The notes under the pieces were generated by a model. That model was not told the DNA's origin, searched no databases, and saw only the letters and a list, made by a program, of their open reading frames with translations. Source: Lachnospiraceae bacterium (GTDB lineage: Bacteria; Bacillota; Clostridia; Lachnospirales; Lachnospiraceae). From it: 64,000 nt of DNA. The first letter of the stretch is position 1. Every line of letters begins with the position of its first letter. Position numbers and translations under genes: made by a program. Below, piece by piece: positions 17,501 through 26,699 of the stretch. Location of the stretch: NCBI GenBank assembly GCA_024696005.1, contig JAILHF010000029.1:31370-95369 (forward strand), in the 5' to 3' direction.

Positions 17501-20276
17501 CCAGATACAGGAAGCCGGCGTGCCGGTGGTCTCCTCGGTGGACCGGGTGCGCATGGAACTGATAAGTGAGTATGATGTGATGCCCACAGGCCATGTCCTG
17601 AGTGCGATCACGATCACGGGTGATACTTCCGTTCCCGGTGAAGGCGGCAAGCTCACGCCTTCCGCTGCAAAGATCAGCGATGCGGACGGAAACGACATGA
17701 CGGCAAACTATGCCTTCACCTATGCGCAGGGAAATCTTACCGTGCTGGCACGCAGCCTGGAGTCGGCCGTGGTGGAGGTGGTCCCTGCAGAGGGCGGCTA
17801 TGTGTTCAACGGCAGCGCGATCGTTCCGAAGGATTCGGAGGTGACGGTCACACTCGACGGAACCGAGCTTGCAGGCGGAACGGATTACACGCTCTCGTTT
17901 TCCGACAACGTGCATGCGGGAGCCGCCACGGTAAAGGTGAACGGCAAAGGAGGATTCTCCGGTCAGGCAACGGGTAGTTTCCGGATCGGACCGAAGACCT
18001 GCACGGAACCGGAGATCGAAGTGGCCAATGCCGTCTGGAACGGCTCGGCACTGGAGCCCACCGTGACGGTCCGCGATCCGGAAACGGGTCTTGTGGACGC
18101 GATGGAATATTCCCTGATCTACAGCAACAACGTAAAGGTGGGTGATGCGGCCGGCGTGACGATCATCGACCGCGACGGCGGCGATTATGTCATCAGCGGC
18201 AGCGGCACCTTCAGCATCAAAAAGGGCGCGATGCGCACGCTGGATACGATCAGCCGTTATGTGAGCGCCACGGACAAGACACCCAGCATCTCCATAGCGG
18301 CCATGCTCCCGGCTGACGCGGGCAATGCCACGGGCTATGACTTCTGGGAGGAGCCCATCGAGAACGGACTGAAACTGACGGATTACCGCATGGACCAGGC
18401 GACCGGCGAGATCATCCTGGAGATCGCTTCCGGCGCAGTCACCGACTGGGCCAAGATATCGGTATGGATCAAGGGCGAGAACTATGATGTGAACTTCTGG
18501 GTGCAGGTCATCCGGAGCAATCTGAAGAATCCGGAATATACCGCTCCGCAGGCAGCTGTATTGAGCTATACGGGTGAAGCACAGCAGCTTCTGATCCCCG
18601 GTTCGGTCACAAAGGGCGGCAAGATGGAATACAGCGAGGACATGTATGAGTGGAGCGAGACCATTCCGGTAGGAACGGAATGCGGAGAGTATACCGTCTA
18701 TTACCGCATCACGTCCACAAGTGAGTACAACGGTGTCGACGCGACGCCCATCCATGTGCGCATCCGCAACGTGGTCTACAAGCTCACGGTCGTGAACGGA
18801 GAAGGCAGCGGTGATTACGAAGCGGGTGAGAGCGTGGTCATCAGCGCATCACCGGCCCCGTCGGGACAGGTGTTTGACAGCTGGACCGGTGAGGAAGATG
18901 TGATCTTCGCGGACGAGGGTGCATCCGTCACCACTCTCATCATGCCGGAGAGAGCCACGACGGTGACTGCAACTTACAAGAAGGACGAGAAGCCGCAGCC
19001 GGTGCTCAAGAAAGCGCCGGTGGGGAAGGACGACCTGAAGTATAACCACATCGGACAGGTGCTGATCGAGGGCGGTGTCGCCGAAGGCGGAACGCTGCTC
19101 TATGCACTGGGAAGCAGTGCTTCGAAAGCCCCGAAGGCAAGTGACTTCAGCAAGGCGCTTCCGAAGGGTGAGGAAGCCGGATATTACTATGTATGGTATT
19201 ACATCAAGGGCGACGCCGAGCACGGGGACAGTGCACCGGTGTGCATCACCGTGGTGATCCGCCAGGAGAACGGTGAGGTGCCCGATCCCCCCGCACCGGG
19301 ACCCGGCGACGGCGATTCGCCCATGGATCCGGTGGTGACGGTGGACAACCTCACCACGGTGCTGCATCTGGTGAAGGGTCAGAAATTCACGATCCCGAAG
19401 GACATGTGGAGCAACAGCAAGAAGTGTGACTGGAAGAGCAGCAGCCCCAAGGTCCTGACTCTTTCGAAGAAGGGCGTGGCCGTTGCGAAGAAGGCGTCGC
19501 CCGACGGCGGATGCGTGTATCTGCTCAATGAAAACAGCGGCAAGAGCATTATGGTCTATATCTCGGCACCTGCATTCTCCGGCAAAAAGGCGCTGGAGCT
19601 GGCCGCAGGAGAGAGCGGCAGCATCGGCTTTGACCGTGGGGATGCGGAGCTTCCCGTCTTTTACGCTTCTTCCGCGCTGGATGTGGCGACGGTGGATCAG
19701 AGCGGCAATGTGAAGGCAGTGGCAAAGGGAAGCGCCGTCATCACGGCCTATGTGAACGGCAAGAGCTACACCCGCAAGGTGAGCGTATCGGAAAAGAGCG
19801 TTGCTCTGACACGCACCCTGCATGTCAACAAGGGCGCCACGAACAAGGCCATCAAGGTCAAGGGCCTGAAGAAAGCAAATTGGGAAGTGGAAAGCGGCAC
19901 GTCGGTGAGCATCGGAAAGAAGAACAAACTGACGGCCGAAGCCGTGGGTGTTTCCGTGATCAAAGCGACGGTTGACGGCACGGATTACAGGATCACGGTG
20001 ATCGTGGAGGATCCGGTCATCACGGCAGCCGATATCACGGCGGCAAAAGGAAAGAACAAGTATGACGCAAAGCTGGGCATCGGCTATGAGAAGAAGATCA
20101 CGTTCCGCGGGCTGTCCTTTGACGATCCCGAGCGGCAGGTCGTGTTCAAGAGCAGCAAGCCGGCGGTCGCGTTTGTGGATTGCGACGGAACCCTGAAGGT
20201 ACGTTCGAAGGGCAAGGCGAAGCTCACGGCCAAAGTGAACGGCACGACCATTACGATCAATGTGAAGGCAGACTAA
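14541..20276 (+). CDS. Giant secreted Ig-like/beta-repeat surface protein
   Basis: A 1911-residue secreted protein. A signal peptide (RRIAAFLLALLLVWTEFAAGG) ends near KVRAEE. Residues ~55-450 hold many GGTLxATGGS-type repeats that look like a beta-solenoid. Next come several MBG-like/Ig-like modules (YNGYSQQATIKLTYKDKEL, YVYDGKGKSVDKPDL, YNGDTYVQMDHGS, YVFNGSAIVP). An InlB-type repeat is near residue 1415 (VVNGEGSGDYEAGESVVI). A C-terminal ~310-residue module starts at LVKGQKFTIP and ends in KAKLTAKVNG. That last module recurs in the protein at 49370. There is no LPXTG, SLH motif or C-terminal membrane helix, so the anchoring mode is unknown. Start 14541 is set by AGGAGG. Its promoter carries the TACC element, suggesting two-component control. 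Confidence 0.8.
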   Translation: MKKKSMLLRRIAAFLLALLLVWTEFAAGGLKVRAEEPEGTEEADGGTGEVNPEGKPTMIYVKTSKGDVNLVDKTTVEDGDGKLQYNASTCTLTMTDFKITRLYKHSQSEYYGLFCNGKLNIVVNGDCSIGGTAPSDATVIDGINVQQSLSIKNSSSSLTSSLTVSVSGTSKGTSSAIYSGYGLTIDGLLPVYATAASSVQDSYGVRAMRGLTLTGSATLRATGGSVTNKGRSSYGILSNGNVSIKGGTLKATGGSVKDSTARSYGMYVAGELNVSGGTSTLETASVSGDYFTENYALYVTTATTISGGKLSAKAGSASGSARSHGVFSGGKLSVTGGTLEAESGSAAGDDSVAVDAGTFAMSGGTLSATAGKATKESYGLRIADKDTRETMITGGTITAKGGSAKTSYGIKVNTYLTLTGGKCTASGNTESISAAKPKSGTDEVTIKAPVFWCGSSAGNAVVKKDYVYGSKYAVLDATTAVVLINDWTWGDTPNSPSVMNLDRYGNGKVSAGFAYKKSSEEDSAYGATVPSDAGNYVVRASLSNGLKATKSFKIKQRELSEVTATVTAGTYNGYSQQATIKLTYKDKELKNGTDYTIAEGAKATEVETLTAKISGKGNFTGTKSVKWSLNKAELSRDCFDLKTNLNYVYDGKGKSVDKPDLKGVYTGCGTITMLYDGKTELPVNTGSVSVTFNVSEGKNFKAASGLSYGTMVINKAANTMVVRDLTTVNKGKELDLNAAVQNAQGSVSFAIDGSALGCTLSGSVLKTGDTAGSIKIKATAAGNDNYKEAEISFTVNIRELKYADLSVTMPSITYGQTLADPSYTVPAGGWAETPEIRYTGRTAAGDEYNKTTKPSTAGSYVVSIEGMTTDTIYSGSASFTISPKEVKLVSVSAYGRAYNGDTYVQMDHGSAVLEGVIPADDGVMGCFVFGEFADPAAGKNKPVVITSVELYGGMEMLEQNYVLNDSAFPTNVTADIDPLPVKITAEDQIQEAGVPVVSSVDRVRMELISEYDVMPTGHVLSAITITGDTSVPGEGGKLTPSAAKISDADGNDMTANYAFTYAQGNLTVLARSLESAVVEVVPAEGGYVFNGSAIVPKDSEVTVTLDGTELAGGTDYTLSFSDNVHAGAATVKVNGKGGFSGQATGSFRIGPKTCTEPEIEVANAVWNGSALEPTVTVRDPETGLVDAMEYSLIYSNNVKVGDAAGVTIIDRDGGDYVISGSGTFSIKKGAMRTLDTISRYVSATDKTPSISIAAMLPADAGNATGYDFWEEPIENGLKLTDYRMDQATGEIILEIASGAVTDWAKISVWIKGENYDVNFWVQVIRSNLKNPEYTAPQAAVLSYTGEAQQLLIPGSVTKGGKMEYSEDMYEWSETIPVGTECGEYTVYYRITSTSEYNGVDATPIHVRIRNVVYKLTVVNGEGSGDYEAGESVVISASPAPSGQVFDSWTGEEDVIFADEGASVTTLIMPERATTVTATYKKDEKPQPVLKKAPVGKDDLKYNHIGQVLIEGGVAEGGTLLYALGSSASKAPKASDFSKALPKGEEAGYYYVWYYIKGDAEHGDSAPVCITVVIRQENGEVPDPPAPGPGDGDSPMDPVVTVDNLTTVLHLVKGQKFTIPKDMWSNSKKCDWKSSSPKVLTLSKKGVAVAKKASPDGGCVYLLNENSGKSIMVYISAPAFSGKKALELAAGESGSIGFDRGDAELPVFYASSALDVATVDQSGNVKAVAKGSAVITAYVNGKSYTRKVSVSEKSVALTRTLHVNKGATNKAIKVKGLKKANWEVESGTSVSIGKKNKLTAEAVGVSVIKATVDGTDYRITVIVEDPVITAADITAAKGKNKYDAKLGIGYEKKITFRGLSFDDPERQVVFKSSKPAVAFVDCDGTLKVRSKGKAKLTAKVNGTTITINVKAD

Positions 20277-20342
20277 AGGTACCTGTACAGACCCGAGCCA
20301 CGGAACAGTAACGACTAAAGACAGAGAAGGGAGAAGGAGAGG

Positions 20343-21998
20343 GTGAAAAGACGAAGGGTATTCGGATCGCTGATCCTGTTTTCGGCACTCGGAGCGTTCT
20401 TCTTTTCGGGCTGCGGAAAAAACAACGGAAACAGGGGGATCTTCGGTTCCAAAACAAGCGGGATCAGCGGGACGTGGTATGAGCAGTCGGAATCCGGGGG
20501 GATCCTCACGCTCACCGAGGACGAGATCAGCTACGATTACAACGATTATGTCGTGAGCAGCTCCTATCATGTGAAAAACAACAAGGACGGCTTTGAGATC
20601 CTGCCGGTCGACAACAGCTGGTATTATCCGGATATCCGGTATTACAAAAAAGAGGATAAGATCACGATGCACACGATGCCTCACACGGACGGTGACGGCG
20701 GCTATCATCTCCTGACCTTCCTGCGCACGGAATACGTTGCGCCGCCACCCGTGAGCTATGGCGAACGGGTGGATAACAGTGACGCATCCGCAGCGAAATC
20801 TTTTTCCGTGCATGATGTGGCGGAGCTGTCGCTGGCCGTCTATGAGCCGAACCGCGCGATGGGAGACATGGCGCCTCCGGAACCGAGGGAAGGAGCCTAT
20901 GAATACAAGATCACGCGTAATGACGACGGCAGTGCACTCATCGATTACGCTCCTTGCCCGGAGCGTGTGGAACTGACGCCGGCGGACATGAAGGAACTGG
21001 CGGAGCTTCTGAAGAACAGCCGCCTGGACAGCTTAAACGGTGTGGATGTCTGGACCGCGGATACGCCGAAATCGACGACCCGATATGAGCTCGACATCAG
21101 CTTTACCGACGGAAGCAGCTATCATTCCCGCGCGAATTTTGATGATGTGAGTGATGTGTGGCTGGAGGACGGCTTCCTTCTGCATCAGTTCATTTACGAA
21201 AAGCTTACGGATGCGGGGTTCCGGTATTGGGACAACAGCTTTCATTCCACAAAGCCCATGCTGCGCCTGGGACCCGGCGGGGATGCGAAACCCGCTTACA
21301 GTATCAAAGCCGAGGAAATGAGCGAGGAAAAGAAGGGGACAGCTTACGATTACAAGGTATCCACGAGCTATACGACCTACTACGCCGAAGGAAATGCTCC
21401 CACGGCGTTGATGGACACACTGGAAGCGTTTTCCGCAGATTACCGGAAGCTTGCGGAACAGACCATTCTTGACGATGACGCCATCATGGCCGCAGCTCCG
21501 AAATCGGTCTGGGGAAAAGAAGACCGCCGCAGCGCCTGGTCCTTTTATGTGAGTGAACAGGAAAAGCTGGATACGATGTTTTACAGTTTTTACTACAGTG
21601 AGGGGCGCGCGAATACACTGGGGCTGCCGCCTGCCGAACACGGAAAGTACTATCATTACCGCGTCACCATCGATGTGCAGAGCGGCAAGGTCCTCTCCGC
21701 GGCCGATCTCTTTTCGGACGCCACGCAGGTGAAGGAACAAATGAAACAGCGAGTGCTGGATTTTTACAGCGCACCGAAGTACGGTCTGGATCTTGATCAC
21801 TTTGACGAGGAGTTTGAAAAAGCCTTTTCCACGCCGGCCTGTGAGGGCGGTCTGGATTTTCTGATCCTGGAAGACAAAGTGACACTGATCTATCAGAAGC
21901 CGGAAGACGGAAAGCATGAAAAGCTGTGGACCAGCCTGGATTTCTTCTATGATGATCTGCAGGATGTGCTCTCTTCGGAATACGCCGTGGTAAGGTGA
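20343..21998 (+). CDS. Lipoprotein with C-terminal DUF3298/RsiV-like region
   Basis: A 551-residue lipoprotein: signal LILFSALGAFFFSGC with a lipobox cysteine near residue 24, then a short Asn/Gly linker. The N-terminal part holds a small lipocalin-like stretch (SGTWYEQSESGGILTLTEDE). The C-terminal ~150 residues (HYRVTIDVQSGKVLSAADLF to FLILEDKVTLIY) resemble the DUF3298/RsiV-type extracytoplasmic domain. It starts with GTG 66 bases after the giant surface protein, after GAGAAGGAGAG and with no terminator between, so the two are probably co-transcribed. Exact function unknown; a partner in the same envelope process is likely. Confidence 0.7.
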   Translation: MKRRRVFGSLILFSALGAFFFSGCGKNNGNRGIFGSKTSGISGTWYEQSESGGILTLTEDEISYDYNDYVVSSSYHVKNNKDGFEILPVDNSWYYPDIRYYKKEDKITMHTMPHTDGDGGYHLLTFLRTEYVAPPPVSYGERVDNSDASAAKSFSVHDVAELSLAVYEPNRAMGDMAPPEPREGAYEYKITRNDDGSALIDYAPCPERVELTPADMKELAELLKNSRLDSLNGVDVWTADTPKSTTRYELDISFTDGSSYHSRANFDDVSDVWLEDGFLLHQFIYEKLTDAGFRYWDNSFHSTKPMLRLGPGGDAKPAYSIKAEEMSEEKKGTAYDYKVSTSYTTYYAEGNAPTALMDTLEAFSADYRKLAEQTILDDDAIMAAAPKSVWGKEDRRSAWSFYVSEQEKLDTMFYSFYYSEGRANTLGLPPAEHGKYYHYRVTIDVQSGKVLSAADLFSDATQVKEQMKQRVLDFYSAPKYGLDLDHFDEEFEKAFSTPACEGGLDFLILEDKVTLIYQKPEDGKHEKLWTSLDFFYDDLQDVLSSEYAVVR

Positions 21999-22039
21999 TG
22001 CGGAACATGTAAGGGAAGGCAACAAGAGGAAACAGCAAG

Positions 22040-22075
22040 CGGGCAACGACGAAAAACGCCGTTGTCCGTTTTTTT
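22040..22075 (+). terminator. Rho-independent terminator after the surface-protein operon
   Basis: CGGGCAACG pairs with CGTTGTCCG (one G-T pair) around an 11-base loop, followed by seven T. Confidence 0.8.
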
Positions 22076-22236
22076 GATATCTTACATTTTGGTCAGCAAT
22101 TCGTACGGAATTCTTAAGAATCATTTTGAGCAAACTGTGTTATATATATCTTGGGACCGGAAAAACGGACAGGACGGGGATCCGGGAAGGAAAAGAACGG
22201 GCATCGTCCGGCAGCACATGAGAGGGGAGAAGAGAC

Positions 22237-22968
22237 ATGGTGAAGAGAAGAAAAGCACTCAGGGAGATCATGATACTGGAGGCCATCGTTGCGATGCTTA
22301 CGGTTCTGGGACTTCTCGTATTCTTCGCCGAACCCGGAAGCGGGATCGGACACAGCGATACGGGTATCAGGAGTTTCTTCACAAAAGAAGCGGAAGCGGC
22401 GGAGACGCAGAAGAGTGTGGAATGGAACCTCCGGCTGGTCAATGCGTGGCACAAGCTGCCGGAGAATTACAGCATCGAGTTCACGGCGCTCTCGAACGGG
22501 GAGAGAGTAGACAAAAGGATCTATCCCGCGCTGCAGGCGATGTTTGATGATGCCAGGGCCGAAGGGATCTATCCCTTCGTCAGGGAGGGATACAGGACGA
22601 CGGAAGAGCAGCAGCAGATCCTGGACGAGAAGACACAGGCATACGTGGATCAGGGGCTCATCCGCACGGTGGCAAAGAAAAAGGCCAGGGAGATGGTGGC
22701 GCTTCCCGGAACGAGCGAGCATCAGCTGGGGATCGCGGTGGACATAAACGCCGACAAGGAAAGATGCAGCAATGACGAAGTATACGCCTGGCTTGCGGAA
22801 AATGCCTACAAATACGGTTTCATACTGCGCTATCCGCAGGGTAAAACGGAGATCACGGGAATCGAGTATGAACCCTGGCATTACAGATACGTCGGAGAAG
22901 AAGCGGCAAAGGAGATCCACGAGCAGGGGATCTGCCTGGAAGAGTATCTGGGAGAAACCGAACACTGA
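22237..22968 (+). CDS. VanY-type D-alanyl-D-alanine carboxypeptidase (M15)
   Basis: A 243-residue membrane-anchored peptidase. An uncleaved-looking signal anchor is near residues 11-31. The catalytic M15B/VanY domain follows, with REGYRTTEEQQ, the zinc-site motif SEHQLGIAVDIN and EPWHYRYVG holding the third ligand and catalytic glutamate region. These enzymes trim the terminal D-Ala from peptidoglycan stem peptides outside the membrane. The start ATG 22237 follows GAGGGGAGAAG. The gene ends flush against the convergent MATE gene with no spacer. There are no vancomycin-resistance neighbours, so a wall-remodelling role is more likely than resistance. Confidence 0.88.
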   Translation: MVKRRKALREIMILEAIVAMLTVLGLLVFFAEPGSGIGHSDTGIRSFFTKEAEAAETQKSVEWNLRLVNAWHKLPENYSIEFTALSNGERVDKRIYPALQAMFDDARAEGIYPFVREGYRTTEEQQQILDEKTQAYVDQGLIRTVAKKKAREMVALPGTSEHQLGIAVDINADKERCSNDEVYAWLAENAYKYGFILRYPQGKTEITGIEYEPWHYRYVGEEAAKEIHEQGICLEEYLGETEH

Positions 22969-24342
22969 CTATTCCGCCTGCTTTTCCTTCCGTTCGACCA
23001 CGGATTTGCCGAGCCATTTCTTCCGATGCCAGTAGCTCATGACGATGAGACCGCGTATGCATTCATCCGTTGCTGTCCCGGCATAGATCCCGGCCACACC
23101 GATGCCCAGGGCGACACCTGCCAGATAGCCCATTGTGAGACCCAGTCCCCAGTTGCAGAGGATGCCCATGATGAACGGGAAGATATAAGCGCCCGCGGCT
23201 TTCAGGCTGCTGACAAAGGTCATGTTCAGGCAGCGCCCGGCTTCCACGAAAATGTCCACGATCATGATCATCTGCCCGAGCTCGATGATGTGTGTGTTTT
23301 CGGTAAACAGCTGCAGGGTGTAGCGGCAGAAGACCGCGTTGAGCGAAGCAAGCGCGATCGTGATGGGCATCGAAGTGCGCAGGGTCCGGAAGACGCGCTT
23401 GTAGGCTTCCTCGGATTTGCCCGCTCCCACAAGGTGTCCCGTGATGATCTGTGTTGCCATAGCCGAGGCGTTTGAAAAGATCATCGCAAAAGAAATGAGG
23501 GAATTGCAGTAAGATCTTGCGTTCACCGCGTCGTTTCCCATTCCGTTCACAAAAGAAAGCAGTGTCGTCTGGTACAGGTTGTAGGTCAGGTTCTCGCCTG
23601 CCGTGGGCAGCCCGATGCGGACCATCTTGCCCAGCAGCCGGCCCGGGAAGGGATTGAGATAGCGCAGCGAGATCTTTCCGGTCTTTGTCACGAAGAAGAA
23701 GACAAAGACAGCGATGATCGCCAGGAAACGGGCGGCAACAGTGGAGATCGCCACGCCGGCAACGCCGATCTGCAGATGGGCGAGGGGGCCGTACAGGAAG
23801 AGGTAGTTCCCGCCGATGTTGATGATATTGATGGCGAAGGTGACCCACATGCCGATCTTGGTGTAGCCGTTACAGCGCAGGATCTGGACCATGACGTTGA
23901 AGACCGCAGTCAGAAAGCCTCCGCCGCCTACGATATAGATGTAGGTCATGGAGTAGGGACGCATCTCGGGCGAGACGTGCAGGAAATTCATGATCAGCGG
24001 ATTGGCCGCGCAGAAAGTGGCGCTCAGGACCACGCCGACGACAAGGTTCACCATGATCGCAAGGGTGTAGATCATGTTCATCTTCTCGTAGCGTTTTGCG
24101 CCCAGATACTGGGCCACCACCACACTGGTGGCTGTGGCTATGACGTTAAAGAGGATGTTCATCATGAACATGATGGTGTTGGCGTTTCCGACCGCACCGA
24201 CCGCATATTCATCATAATGGCTCAGCATGAGGGTGTCCACGTTGTTGAGCATCGTATTCAGCAGCAGTTCCAGAAACATGGGCCCCGCCAGGATGAGCAG
24301 CGGAGTATTTTCGTCTATGACCTGAGATCTTTTTTTATTCAT
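22969..24342 (-). CDS. MATE-family efflux transporter
   Basis: A 457-residue polytopic membrane protein with about twelve hydrophobic segments in two similar halves. It has MATE hallmarks such as PMFLELLLNTMLNNVDTLML at the start and PTAGENLTYNLYQT at the start of the second half. MATE proteins export cationic drugs or metabolites using Na+ or H+ gradients. The ORF track starts at 24366; ATG 24342 has AAGGAAG at proper spacing, while 24366 lacks a ribosome site, so I use 24342. It is transcribed toward the VanY-type gene, meeting it stop to stop. Substrate unknown. Confidence 0.9.
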   Translation of the reverse strand: MNKKRSQVIDENTPLLILAGPMFLELLLNTMLNNVDTLMLSHYDEYAVGAVGNANTIMFMMNILFNVIATATSVVVAQYLGAKRYEKMNMIYTLAIMVNLVVGVVLSATFCAANPLIMNFLHVSPEMRPYSMTYIYIVGGGGFLTAVFNVMVQILRCNGYTKIGMWVTFAINIINIGGNYLFLYGPLAHLQIGVAGVAISTVAARFLAIIAVFVFFFVTKTGKISLRYLNPFPGRLLGKMVRIGLPTAGENLTYNLYQTTLLSFVNGMGNDAVNARSYCNSLISFAMIFSNASAMATQIITGHLVGAGKSEEAYKRVFRTLRTSMPITIALASLNAVFCRYTLQLFTENTHIIELGQMIMIVDIFVEAGRCLNMTFVSSLKAAGAYIFPFIMGILCNWGLGLTMGYLAGVALGIGVAGIYAGTATDECIRGLIVMSYWHRKKWLGKSVVERKEKQAE

Positions 24343-24448
24343 GGTTTTCTTCCTTTTCCGCCCCATCTTTTTGGGATAGAGAGTATTGTATCATATTTTT
24401 CGCCGAAAGCAATCCGAAGTTCCTGATGAAGCTCCCCTGAAAAAATAT

Positions 24449-24523
24449 CTTGACTTTCAAAGTAAAATGGGTTACTGTATGTGACGGCATATAGTTTGAT
24501 TATCAAGATACTTGATAATCAAA
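24449..24523 (+). promoter_or_regulatory. fab operon promoter with FabT-box operator array
   Basis: TTTGATTATCAAG (24495-24507) and CTTGATAATCAAA (24511-24523) form a perfect inverted repeat around ATA. Each half matches the streptococcal FabT box (TTTGAWTNTCAAA) closely. A third similar site, CTTGACTTTCAAA (24449-24461), covers the -35 TTGACT (24450-24455); a weak -10 TACTGT lies 17 bases on. The likely binder is the MarR/FabT protein encoded as the last gene of this operon. Confidence 0.75.
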
Positions 24524-24560
24524 ACAAAAACGGTTTTTGGCATACGGAAGGAGAATGGAA

Positions 24561-24794
24561 ATGTTTGAGAAACTGGTAGCGATCATCGAAGAGCAGCTGA
24601 ATGTGGAAGGTGTGGAGATCACCATGGACAGCGATTTCAAGAAGGATCTGAACGCGGATTCCCTGGATCTGTTTGAACTGGTCATGGCCCTGGAAGAGGA
24701 GTTTGATGTGGAGATCCCCTCGGAGAAGCTGGAGAGCCTCACGACCGTAGGCGCGGTCGTGGAGTATATGAAGGAAAAAGGGATAGAGATCTGA
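24561..24794 (+). CDS. acpP: Acyl carrier protein of the fab operon
   Basis: A 77-residue acyl carrier protein with the phosphopantetheine serine in ADSLDLFE and the usual acidic helices ([12 protein letters not shown]). It holds the growing acyl chain during type II fatty-acid synthesis. The ORF track starts upstream; ATG 24561 is placed 8 bases after GGAAGGAG, whereas ATG 24555 is too close to it. It is the first gene of the nine-gene fab cluster, directly behind the FabT-like operator. A second ACP with a variant motif is encoded at 1826. Confidence 0.95.
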   Translation: MFEKLVAIIEEQLNVEGVEITMDSDFKKDLNADSLDLFELVMALEEEFDVEIPSEKLESLTTVGAVVEYMKEKGIEI

Positions 24795-24817
24795 GAACGA
24801 ACGGGGAGTCTTACGGA

Positions 24818-25753
24818 ATGAAAAACAGGGTAACGGAAATACTGGGAACGGAATATCCGGTCATCCAGGGCGGAATGGCGTGGGTGGCCGAGCATCGGCT
24901 GGCTGCTGCGGTATCGAACGCCGGAGGTCTGGGCATCATCGGTGCCGCCTCCGCACCGGCCGGGGTCGTGCGTGAAGAGATCTGCAAATGCAGGGAACTG
25001 ACCGACCGGCCTTTCGGCGTGAACATCATGCTGCTCAATCCCAACGCCGATGAGGTGGCTAAGATCGTCACCGAAGAGGGCGTGAAGGTGGTGACCACGG
25101 GGGCGGGGAACCCCGGCAAGTACATGGAGCTTTGGAAAAACGCCGGCGTAAAGGTGATCCCGGTCGTGGCGAGCACAGCAATGGCGGTGATGATGGAACG
25201 CGCGGGCGCCGATGCGGTGGTGGCCGAGGGAATGGAGAGCGGCGGACACATCGGCGTTACCACTTCCTTTGCGCTGATCCCCCAGGTTGCGGATGCGGTA
25301 AGCATCCCGGTGATCGCGGCCGGCGGCATTGCGGACGGGCGCGGCATGGCGGCAGCTTTCCTGCTGGGCGCGGAAGGCATACAGATGGGAACCCGTTTCG
25401 TGGCGGCAAAGGAGTCCATTGTGCACCCTGCTTATAAGGAGCGCATCATCAAAGCAAAGGATATCGATTCCACCGTGACGGGGACCGGCACCGGACATCC
25501 CGTGCGCTGCCTGAAAAACCGCATGACCAGGGAATATCTGCGTCTGGAACAGGAAGGAGCGGATTTCATGGAGCTGGAAAAGCTGACCCTCGGTTCGCTG
25601 AAAAAAGCTGTCATGGACGGGGATGTGGTAAACGGCACCCTCATGGCGGGGCAGATCGCCGGACTGATCAAAAAGGAAGAAAGCTGCAGTGATATCGTAA
25701 AGGGCATCGTTATGGAAGCGGAACGCTTGATGAAAGGAACGGACAATGGCTAA
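24818..25753 (+). CDS. fabK: Enoyl-ACP reductase II FabK
   Basis: A 311-residue FMN TIM-barrel of the nitronate monooxygenase/FabK superfamily. The N-terminal PVIQGGMAWVAEHRLAAAVSNAGGLG, the central AEGMESGGHIG and the phosphate loop PVIAAGGIADGRG are typical FabK motifs. FabK reduces enoyl-ACP in the last step of each elongation round and replaces the triclosan-sensitive FabI in many Firmicutes. The operon position between acpP and fabD supports FabK over a nitronate monooxygenase. No FabI-like gene is in the window. Its 3' end overlaps fabD by 8 bases. Confidence 0.93.
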   Translation: MKNRVTEILGTEYPVIQGGMAWVAEHRLAAAVSNAGGLGIIGAASAPAGVVREEICKCRELTDRPFGVNIMLLNPNADEVAKIVTEEGVKVVTTGAGNPGKYMELWKNAGVKVIPVVASTAMAVMMERAGADAVVAEGMESGGHIGVTTSFALIPQVADAVSIPVIAAGGIADGRGMAAAFLLGAEGIQMGTRFVAAKESIVHPAYKERIIKAKDIDSTVTGTGTGHPVRCLKNRMTREYLRLEQEGADFMELEKLTLGSLKKAVMDGDVVNGTLMAGQIAGLIKKEESCSDIVKGIVMEAERLMKGTDNG

Positions 25754-26699
25754 GATCGCTTTTATTTTTCCGGGACAGGGAGCACAGTACCCCGGAATGG
25801 GAAAGGATTTTTACGAAACATCCGAAGCGGCCCGCGGGGTATTTGCCCGCGCTGCGGAGGTGACCGGCCTTGATATGGAAAGACTGGTCTTTACGGAGAA
25901 CGAAGATCTGGACCGCACCGAATACACGCAGATCGCCATGATCACCGTTGAACTGGCGATCCTGAAGGCCGTGACGGAAATGGGACTGAAGGCGGATGTG
26001 TGCGCCGGTTTAAGCCTTGGGGAATACGCGGCGCTGGCCGCATCCGGCGTGATGGAGGCGGACGACATCTTCCGCATCGTGCGAAAGCGCGGGATCTTTA
26101 TGCAGAATGCGTATCCGGTGGGCGGTGCCATGAGCGCCGTGCTGGGACTGGATAATGAAGCGGTGGACGCAGCCTGCCAAAGTGCTTCGGAGAAAACAGG
26201 AAAAGTTGTAACGGTGGCAAACTACAACTGCCCCGGGCAGATCGTGATCACCGGGGAAGCCGAAGCGGTAGCGGCAGCAGCAGAAGGCTGCACCACAGCA
26301 GGCGCGAAGCGGGTGATGCCCCTGAATGTGAGCGGGCCTTTCCACTCGGCACTGCTTTCGGAGGCTTCGGGAAAACTGGCGGAGGAACTGGAGAAGGCGG
26401 AGGTGCATGTACCCATCATCCCGTATTATTCGAATGTTACGGCGCAGGCCGTGACGGAAGCTGACGGCATACGCGGATTGCTTGCCGATCAGATCTGCAG
26501 CCCCGTGCGCTGGCAGCAGAGCGTGGAGCGGATGATCGCCGACGGCGTCGACTGTTTTGTCGAGATCGGACCGGGCAGAACCCTGGCCGGCTTCATGAAG
26601 CGGATCAACAAAGAGGTCCGGACCTGTAACATCGGAACGGTGGAGGAGATGGAGCGGGCAGTGGAGCTGTCTGAAAAACGGGAGGAAAGGAATGCTTAA
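25746..26699 (+). CDS. fabD: Malonyl-CoA:ACP transacylase FabD
   Basis: A 317-residue acyltransferase. It starts with IAFIFPGQGAQYPGMGKDF and carries the nucleophile motif GLSLGEYAAL (GxSxG). The catalytic histidine is in NVSGPFHSALL and the C-terminal motif is CFVEIGPGRTL. FabD moves the malonyl group from CoA to ACP. It overlaps fabK by 8 bases and fabG by 8 bases, a tightly coupled arrangement. Length and motifs are normal. Confidence 0.95.
   Translation: MAKIAFIFPGQGAQYPGMGKDFYETSEAARGVFARAAEVTGLDMERLVFTENEDLDRTEYTQIAMITVELAILKAVTEMGLKADVCAGLSLGEYAALAASGVMEADDIFRIVRKRGIFMQNAYPVGGAMSAVLGLDNEAVDAACQSASEKTGKVVTVANYNCPGQIVITGEAEAVAAAAEGCTTAGAKRVMPLNVSGPFHSALLSEASGKLAEELEKAEVHVPIIPYYSNVTAQAVTEADGIRGLLADQICSPVRWQQSVERMIADGVDCFVEIGPGRTLAGFMKRINKEVRTCNIGTVEEMERAVELSEKREERNA

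Noticed and set aside
14427-18755. 1442-residue ORF on the minus strand opposite the giant surface protein
   Set aside because: It mirrors the codon pattern of the plus-strand gene, has no domain logic, signal or ribosome site, and the plus strand has a full signal peptide and repeat structure.
24503-25498. 331-residue minus-strand ORF over acpP-fabK
   Set aside because: Crosses the fab promoter and two confident genes; no motif support.
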